NCBI GenBank assembly: GCA_045617625.1
Contig: JAZLJA010000001.1
Coordinates: forward strand, 1 to 12,345
DNA: 12,345 bases
Direction of reading: 5' to 3'
Source of the DNA: Firm-04 sp045617625
GTDB taxonomy: Bacteria > Bacillota > Clostridia > Oscillospirales > Ruminococcaceae
A program made the translations under genes and the position numbers. Positions 1-4,623 of the stretch are shown here, piece after piece; the first letter of the stretch is position 1, and each line of letters starts with the position of its first letter. The notes beneath the pieces are model-generated. The model had not been told where the DNA came from. It saw only the letters and a list, made by a program, of their open reading frames with translations, and searched no databases.

Positions 1-1
1 T

Positions 2-889
2 ATGCCCGCCGAATGCGTGCTGCTGTTTTGCGACGGCGATGTGCGCACGAATCGGCTGTTCATCGAGGAGGACAGCGAAAACGATATCATTTCGGAGGAA
101 CAGCGCGAATCGGTGCGCAAAAAAGACTGGGCACGGCTGGATGCTATGGTGCGCTACTGCAACCGCACCGACTGTCTGCGCCAGTATATCCTTGAATATT
201 TCGGAGAGGCGGCACCGGGTTTCTGCGGCAACTGCGGCGCGTGTCTGGATGACACCGAGCAGATCGACGCAACGGTGCAGGCGCAGAAAATCCTTTCCTG
301 CGTGTATCGTCTGGGACAGCGCGGCACGCATGGTTCGGCGCGGCTCATCAGCGACATTCTGGCAGGCAAGGAGACAAAACAAATCGTGCAGATGGACTAT
401 CGCAGCCTGTCCACCTATGCGCTGATGAAAGATACATCCGCAAAGCAGATCCGCCACATGACTGAGGTCTTGCTTTCACGCGGGTATCTCTCCGTGCACA
501 CCGATGAGTATTCCGCGCTCTATCTCACGCCGCGTGCGAATGCCGTTCTGCGCGGCAAGGAAACCGTCACCATGCCCATTCCCAAACAGGATCTGCAGCA
601 GACCGTTCGTGAACGCAGGCTTGCTGCTATGCCCGATTTCGACATGGATACGGTACTTTATGAGCGGCTGCGTCGGGTGCGGTCAAGGTTTGCAACCCGC
701 GAGGCAATGCCTGCATACATCATTTGCTCAGATGCCACTTTGCGCGATATGTGTGTGAAACGTCCGCTTGATGAGGAGAGTATGCTGGCAGTTTCGGGCG
801 TGGGCAAGTATAAATACGACAAGTACGGCGAAGCGTTCATCGAGGAAATTCGCGCATATACGGAAGAAACGGAGGTATCCCATGATTGA
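2..889 (+). CDS. recQ: ATP-dependent DNA helicase RecQ, C-terminal part (5' end outside window)
   Basis: This is the C-terminal half of a RecQ-family 3'-5' DNA helicase, which unwinds DNA during recombination and fork repair in the cytoplasm. The open frame runs off the left edge, so the helicase motor is missing here and the methionine at base 2 is not a true start. Numbering from that methionine, a RecQ zinc-binding module is visible (Cys53, Cys58, Cys75, Cys78) in the typical setting of YC...C, then YFGE, then CGNC. A winged-helix RQC region follows at about residues 90-185, with a C-terminal HRDC domain at about 213-288 that ends in a conserved SGVGxxKxxKYG stretch. The order zinc, RQC, HRDC is that of full-length bacterial RecQ. 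The last 8 bp overlap the start of the downstream PHP gene, which suggests translational coupling. The identification as RecQ is firm. Confidence 0.93.
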   Translation: MPAECVLLFCDGDVRTNRLFIEEDSENDIISEEQRESVRKKDWARLDAMVRYCNRTDCLRQYILEYFGEAAPGFCGNCGACLDDTEQIDATVQAQKILSCVYRLGQRGTHGSARLISDILAGKETKQIVQMDYRSLSTYALMKDTSAKQIRHMTEVLLSRGYLSVHTDEYSALYLTPRANAVLRGKETVTMPIPKQDLQQTVRERRLAAMPDFDMDTVLYERLRRVRSRFATREAMPAYIICSDATLRDMCVKRPLDEESMLAVSGVGKYKYDKYGEAFIEEIRAYTEETEVSHD

Positions 890-1682
890 TCTGCACACGC
901 ACAGCTTTTGCTCTGACGGGCAGCATTCGCCTGAAGAATTGGTGCGTCTGGCAAAGGCGCAGGGCATCACGCATCTGGCACTGACTGACCACGACACCAC
1001 CGCAGGTCTGCAGGCGGCGCAAGCGGCGGCAAACGAGGCAGGAATACGTTTTTTGTGCGGCATTGAAATCAGCACAAACGTGAAAAATCAACATTTGCTC
1101 GGATATGGCATCGACATACAATCGGCGGCGATGCTTGCCGCCTGTGAGGGCTTCACGGCGCGGCGCAATCGGCGCACCAAGCGGATTCTGGATGTGCTTG
1201 CGGAACATGACGTCGATTTGTGCGAATCCGAGGTGCGGGCTTTTGCACGCGGACAGCTCGGACGTCCGCATTTTGCCGCTGCTCTGATCGCAAAGGGCTA
1301 TGTGCAGAGCGTGAAAGAGGCGTTTGCGAAGTATCTGGATGATCCGAAGATCCATGCGACGCTGGTGGAAAATCCGACGGCAGAGGCGGCAATCGCGCTG
1401 GTGCATGCGGCGGGCGGCAAGGCGGTCTGGGCGCATCCGTATCAGACGGGACTGAAGGGCGATGCACTCACGGAGCGGCTGGACGCGATGCGGACAGCAG
1501 GGCTTGACGGTGTGGAGGTCTATTACAGGACACATGATGCGGATGAACAGGATTTTCTGCGCAGATACGCGGAAAAATATGGGATGCTGATGACGGGCGG
1601 CTCGGATTATCACGGGGAAACGGTCAAGCCTGATGTGACGCTTGGAGTGCCGATGCGGGATGAAATGCTTGCGATGTTCTGA
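882..1682 (+). CDS. PHP-domain phosphoesterase (YciV/TrpH/RNase AM-like)
   Basis: A 266-residue PHP-domain metal-dependent phosphoesterase of the YciV/TrpH type. Characterised relatives hydrolyse 3',5'-nucleoside bisphosphates or act as 5'-3' exoribonucleases. The metal-binding residues are all present: His5 and His7 in DLHTHS, Asp12, His37 in LTDHD, Glu62 in GIEIS, His71, His185 in AHP, and Asp242 and His244 in SDYHG. A helical insert occupies about residues 85-165, as usual in this family. The ATG at 882 is chosen because GGAGG lies at 871-875 and because it gives the family's MIDLHTHS beginning; longer in-frame extensions lie inside recQ. The start overlaps the recQ stop by 8 bp, so translation is probably coupled. 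Substrate specificity cannot be read from the sequence. The gene ends 17 nt before repeat copy A. Confidence 0.9.
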   Translation: MIDLHTHSFCSDGQHSPEELVRLAKAQGITHLALTDHDTTAGLQAAQAAANEAGIRFLCGIEISTNVKNQHLLGYGIDIQSAAMLAACEGFTARRNRRTKRILDVLAEHDVDLCESEVRAFARGQLGRPHFAAALIAKGYVQSVKEAFAKYLDDPKIHATLVENPTAEAAIALVHAAGGKAVWAHPYQTGLKGDALTERLDAMRTAGLDGVEVYYRTHDADEQDFLRRYAEKYGMLMTGGSDYHGETVKPDVTLGVPMRDEMLAMF

Positions 1683-1860
1683 TACGCGCATCACAAAAGT
1701 TGTATCTGCGATGCGTTCATATGGGGCGAAAAAAAGGATTCTATATGAAAAGCTTTACTCGATTTTTCTCGAAAAATCGCAGAGTTCAGAGGCAGTGCCT
1801 CTGGTCGGTGTCCGCAGACACCGAAATACTCTCCCTCCTTACAACAGGTCAGGAGGGGGC

Positions 1861-1897
1861 ATGGGGGAATCCTGCCAAGGGTTCCCCCATACTTTTT
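1861..1897 (+). terminator. Terminator-like hairpin inside repeat copy A
   Basis: A 12-bp stem (1861-1872 with 1879-1890, one T-G wobble) has a 6-nt loop and is followed by AC and five T. It could end transcription coming from recQ and the PHP gene, although it lies about 180 nt past the PHP stop. The same hairpin with the same T run recurs in copy B at 7021-7058, so it belongs to the repeat. Confidence 0.55.
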
Positions 1898-1907
1898 CAA
1901 CAGACTG

Positions 1908-1934
1908 AGGGGAACCCTTTCATAGGGTTCCCCT
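1908..1934. terminator. Perfect 11-bp inverted repeat, possible bidirectional terminator
   Basis: AGGGGAACCCT at 1908-1918 pairs perfectly with AGGGTTCCCCT at 1924-1934 across the loop TTCAT. It lies between convergent genes and could serve either, but neither side has a long T run. It is absent from copies B and C in this window. Confidence 0.4.
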
Positions 1935-2040
1935 CGCACTTTCATTCTGATGTTTTATGGCAATAAGAGTATTTCGCGCTGCTGACCCTTTACAAATGCA
2001 TCGCAGATACAACTGTTGTAATCGCTGTCTGATGCATCCG

Positions 2041-3075
2041 TCATTCCGTGCGCAGTGCTTTGAACCCGTCTTTCGACGCAATCAAATCGGCACTGCAAAG
2101 CAACAGCACTTCATCATAGCTGTTCGGTTCCAGTGCTTTTGCCTCATCCGACTGCGCTTTCTCCAGGTTCACCAGCGTGATGTCGCGGAAATGCTGCGTC
2201 AAAAATGTCGCGAAACAACTTCCGTAACTGTCACACAATACCAGAATCCGCTTGTTGTTATGCACGTTTGTCGTGATGTCCAGCACCGATTCCAGCTCCG
2301 GCACAAACACCGCGTATCCGCTGTCTGCCGTGTCTGTGCGTGCAAGTGCCTCATACGTATTGCCGCTGTTTGGCGCGGTGATCGTTTGCACCTTTGCACC
2401 GTTCGGACACGTATAGACATCCACCACATCCGCTTCCACGCCGTCATATTTCGTCAGCGCGTAAAGATCGCCGCGGAACTTGCTGTCGAAATGCTCGAAC
2501 ACAAAATCACTGATGCCCAGATTGGAAAATCCAAGCTTGCGGATCACGGTTTTATACGCACAAAATGCGCCGTAGCTTGTCCAGCGGCGATCGGTGCGAT
2601 AGTAGATATACGAATCCCGTACTGCGTACATGGGATTATAGAGGTCGATCCAGGTGATGCCGCTGCCTGCCTCCGACGCTGCGGTGTCAAGCAGGATCTT
2701 TTCGCTTGCCTGCTGTGCGCCTGCCGCAATGGTATCTTCATAGATGCCGCCGGCAGTCGGGGCGGCGGCGAACAAAAACGGCACCGCACAGGATGCGGCA
2801 TAGGTCCTGACGGTTTCCAGATTCTCATGCACCACATCCGCCGCATATCCGCTGTGACGGGAAATCATCCGTTCATCCGTGATATAGACACTGCCGATGG
2901 AATCCTTGCCCATTGCCATGGAAAATCGGAGCTGTGCCTGTTTGAAACTTTCGTGAAAGGGAACACAATCAGCGGGCTGTGCGGATAAACCGCCGCCTGC
3001 CAGCGTGCCGACAGTAAAAAATCCCGTTGCGGCACAAACCACCGCCGCAGAAATCAATGCTGTGATGCGCTTCAT
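2041..3075 (-). CDS. DHHW-family exported protein (variant DRRW motif)
   Basis: A 344-residue exported or membrane-anchored protein of the Firmicutes DHHW family, distantly related to AlgX/DltD-like SGNH proteins involved in cell-surface O-acylation. A hydrophobic signal or anchor segment spans residues 4-27. The family's name motif appears at 161-167 as TDRRWTS, so both histidines are arginines. Near the C terminus, LCDSYGSCF (280-288) matches the family's conserved DSYG block, whose Ser283 would be the SGNH-like serine. The ATG at 3073-3075 is chosen because GAAAGGAG lies 7 nt upstream and it begins a typical MKR signal peptide; the frame stays open further upstream only as a shadow of the GNAT gene. 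It follows the GNAT gene by 44 bp and probably shares its promoter. No MBOAT acyltransferase gene, a common partner of these proteins, is in the window. Enzymatic role is uncertain. Confidence 0.8.
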   Translation of the reverse strand: MKRITALISAAVVCAATGFFTVGTLAGGGLSAQPADCVPFHESFKQAQLRFSMAMGKDSIGSVYITDERMISRHSGYAADVVHENLETVRTYAASCAVPFLFAAAPTAGGIYEDTIAAGAQQASEKILLDTAASEAGSGITWIDLYNPMYAVRDSYIYYRTDRRWTSYGAFCAYKTVIRKLGFSNLGISDFVFEHFDSKFRGDLYALTKYDGVEADVVDVYTCPNGAKVQTITAPNSGNTYEALARTDTADSGYAVFVPELESVLDITTNVHNNKRILVLCDSYGSCFATFLTQHFRDITLVNLEKAQSDEAKALEPNSYDEVLLLCSADLIASKDGFKALRTE

Positions 3076-3119
3076 GAGGTTGCTCCTTTCTGCTTGTTTT
3101 TGATGTTTTGCTCTTTGAG

Positions 3120-3557
3120 TCAGTGCTGCCGCAGACCGCTTGTATCGGTCAGGTCGAGCAGCAGAAAGCCTGTATCGCCTGTCTCGGCACGGAATCCGAT
3201 TTTTGCAGCAAATGCGGTCGCTTCGGGTGATGCGGGAATACTGCCGCGCAAAAAGTATGCGCCCTGCTCCATCGCCGCACCTGCCAGCAGACCCATGAGC
3301 ATTCTGCCGACGCCCTGTCTGCGGTATTTCGGCAGCACGGCAAGCAATGTCACGATGCCGCTTGTGGGCTGCAATTCGGAAAGACGTTTGGAAAGTGCCG
3401 CAATGCCGATGCATTCGCCGTCGAGCCATGCCGCAAACAGCGATGCATCTGCCTGCAATTTCCGGAAGTCGGGCTGACCTGCGCAATCGCTGAGTGCCTG
3501 CGATGCAAAATCGCCGCCTGAGATCTGTTCGTCTGTCATTTTGGAAAAGGTGAGCAT
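3120..3557 (-). CDS. GNAT-family N-acetyltransferase
   Basis: A 145-residue single-domain GNAT acetyltransferase, the usual length for a stand-alone member. These enzymes transfer an acetyl group from acetyl-CoA to an amine; the substrate here is unknown. The acetyl-CoA pyrophosphate-binding motif A is clear at residues 74-88, with the signature R80-Q81-G82-V83-G84 after the LLAVLPKY strand, and the C-terminal part contains the usual AKIGFRAETGDTGF segment. The start at 3557 is supported by GGAGG five nt upstream; the Met at residue 7 has no better site. A promoter with TTTACA and TACAAT lies upstream. The DHHW-family gene follows 44 bp downstream on the same strand, so the two are probably one transcript, though a functional link is only inferred. 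Confidence 0.87.
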   Translation of the reverse strand: MLTFSKMTDEQISGGDFASQALSDCAGQPDFRKLQADASLFAAWLDGECIGIAALSKRLSELQPTSGIVTLLAVLPKYRRQGVGRMLMGLLAGAAMEQGAYFLRGSIPASPEATAFAAKIGFRAETGDTGFLLLDLTDTSGLRQH

Positions 3558-3591
3558 ATCTGCCTCCGTTTGATTCTGTTAGAATGATTTT

Positions 3592-3620
3592 ATTGTAACA
3601 TAAATCGGAGCGAATGTAAA
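3592..3620 (-). promoter_or_regulatory. Sigma-A-type promoter for the GNAT-DHHW operon
   Basis: On the minus strand, -35 TTTACA (3615-3620) and -10 TACAAT (3592-3597) are separated by exactly 17 bp. The -10 element lies about 35 nt upstream of the GNAT start codon. It fits the consensus well and is the only good candidate in this divergent gap for the minus strand. Confidence 0.75.
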
Positions 3621-3659
3621 GCGAATCGCGCAAGTTGTCAAACTTTTGTTACTTTTCCC

Positions 3660-3688
3660 TTGTGTTTTATGGCGATTTGCGGTATAAT
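3660..3688 (+). promoter_or_regulatory. Sigma-A-type promoter for the biotin ligase gene
   Basis: A perfect -10 TATAAT (3683-3688) lies 17 bp after a partial -35 TTGTGT (3660-3665), with the birA start codon 36 nt downstream of the -10. An inverted repeat AAGTT-GTCA-AACTT (3632-3645) sits between this promoter and the divergent GNAT promoter; whether it is an operator is unknown. Confidence 0.7.
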
Positions 3689-3724
3689 AAGGGGGAAGAA
3701 GTCAGATTTTGAAAGGAAAACCAT

Positions 3725-4489
3725 ATGGACAAGACAAATTTGCCGACGCTTTCCGTGCAGGTCTATGACACGCTGCCTTCGACCAACGATATGCTGCAGG
3801 CACTTGCCGATGCGGATGCTCCAAGCGGAACGCTGGTCATTGCAAGGCATCAGACGGCGGGCAGGGGACGCATGGGGCGCAGATTTCATTCGCCTGCGGG
3901 CACAGGACTTTACATGAGTCTGCTGCTGCGTCCGCATCTCTCGCCCGATGAGACTTTGCTCCTCACGCCGATGGCGGCAGTCGCGGCGGCAGAGGGCATT
4001 GCGGCTGTCACGGGCATTCAGACGGGCATCAAGTGGGTCAACGATTTGTTTCTGGACGGCAAAAAGGTCTGCGGGATTCTCGCACAGGCAAAATTCCATG
4101 CATCGGGCAATGCACCCGCCTATGCGATAATCGGGGCAGGCATCAACCTTGCACCCCCGAAAGGCGGCTTTCCCGTGGACATCGCAGAGATCGCAGGGGC
4201 ACTCTATCCTGCGGCGGAACAAATGCCCGACGGCCTTGCACTGACGCTTGCGAAAGAAATCGCGGGGCGAATGCTTGCCATGAGCGAAAACATCGCAGAA
4301 CGGGGATTTTATGAATCTTATCGTGCGAGACTCTGCGTGCTGGGGGAAACAGTCGTCGTTGCAGAGCAGGAACAGGAATCACCTGCAAAAGTGCTTGACC
4401 TCGACCGCGATTTCCGTCTCCTTGTCGAATATCCCGACGGGCGTACCGCATGGCGTTCCACGGGGGAGATCCGTGTTCGGTTTGCATGA
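3725..4489 (+). CDS. birA: Biotin--[acetyl-CoA-carboxylase] ligase, catalytic-only form
   Basis: A 254-residue biotin protein ligase, which activates biotin with ATP and attaches it to the lysine of biotin carboxyl carrier proteins in the cytoplasm. The ATP/biotin loop is clear at residues 46-52 (GRGRMGR), followed by GLYMSLLLRP. The catalytic block KWVNDLFLDGKKVCGIL lies at 103-119, and GAGINL at 137-141. The small C-terminal SH3-like domain ends in RSTGEIRVR. The N-terminal winged-helix DNA-binding domain of bifunctional BirA is absent: the protein starts directly at the catalytic fold (YDTLPSTND). It should therefore modify proteins without repressing biotin genes. The ATG at 3725 has AAAGGA about 8 nt upstream and its own promoter with TATAAT. 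It stands alone between the divergent GNAT gene and the GH30 gene. Confidence 0.92.
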   Translation: MDKTNLPTLSVQVYDTLPSTNDMLQALADADAPSGTLVIARHQTAGRGRMGRRFHSPAGTGLYMSLLLRPHLSPDETLLLTPMAAVAAAEGIAAVTGIQTGIKWVNDLFLDGKKVCGILAQAKFHASGNAPAYAIIGAGINLAPPKGGFPVDIAEIAGALYPAAEQMPDGLALTLAKEIAGRMLAMSENIAERGFYESYRARLCVLGETVVVAEQEQESPAKVLDLDRDFRLLVEYPDGRTAWRSTGEIRVRFA

Positions 4490-4543
4490 GACATCTTGAT
4501 GCGGAGAATCGTGCAAAATGGCAGAAATCAATGACAAAAGCAC

Positions 4544-4607
4544 TATACTTTTTCTGAAAACTGTGCTAATATATAGTATCATGGGTATATATACCATGAA
4601 AAAATAG
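4544..4607 (+). promoter_or_regulatory. AT-rich promoter region and palindrome upstream of the GH30 gene
   Basis: The 134-bp gap after birA holds an AT-rich stretch with overlapping -10-like hexamers (TAATAT at 4567, TATAGT at 4572), none with a strong -35. Directly after them, GGTATATATACC at 4584-4595 is a perfect 12-bp palindrome, placed near the expected transcription start and suitable for a dimeric repressor. The site is inferred; no regulator gene is adjacent. Confidence 0.45.
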
Positions 4608-4623
4608 AAACGGGGAATTTGAT

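Larger units (their letters stand above)
1700..2012 (+). repeat. Structured intergenic repeat, copy A, with 15-bp terminal inverted repeats
   Basis: A 313-bp non-coding element fills most of the 358-bp gap between two convergent genes. It is bounded by perfect inverted copies of TTGTATCTGCGATGC at 1700-1714 (+) and 1998-2012 (-). Inside is a series of hairpins: 1760-1767 with 1772-1779 (8 bp); 1787-1793 with 1797-1803 (7 bp); 1805-1812 with 1817-1824 (8 bp, loop CGCA); 1831-1839 with 1851-1859 (loop TACAACAGGTC); 1861-1872 with 1879-1890 (12 bp with one G-T pair, then a T run); and 1908-1918 with 1924-1934 (11 bp). Copies B and C share the order and the loops but not the stem sequences. No protein of convincing composition is encoded. 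Inverted ends and repeated occurrence suggest a MITE-like element; no target-site duplication is evident. Confidence 0.8.

Noticed and set aside
837..1694. Long open frame antisense to the PHP gene
   Set aside because: Arg/His/Cys-rich shadow composition; the sense strand encodes a complete PHP metal site.
1700..2012. CRISPR array or tandem repeat reading of the intergenic repeats
   Set aside because: Copies are dispersed kilobases apart, about 300 bp long, and there are no regular spacers or cas genes.
3076..3633. N-terminal extension of the DHHW gene to a 530-residue frame
   Set aside because: The extension overlaps the GNAT gene in another frame, has no protein-like composition, and the internal ATG at 3075 has a good ribosome site and signal peptide.
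3592..3652. BirA/BioR-type biotin operator between GNAT and birA (TTGTAAC and GTTAC half-sites)
   Set aside because: The half-sites are far apart and wrongly spaced, and this BirA lacks a DNA-binding domain.
4581..4607. Eight-codon upstream ORF in the GH30 leader
   Set aside because: It arises from the palindrome and an A run, has no Shine-Dalgarno sequence, and the predicted transcript may start inside it.
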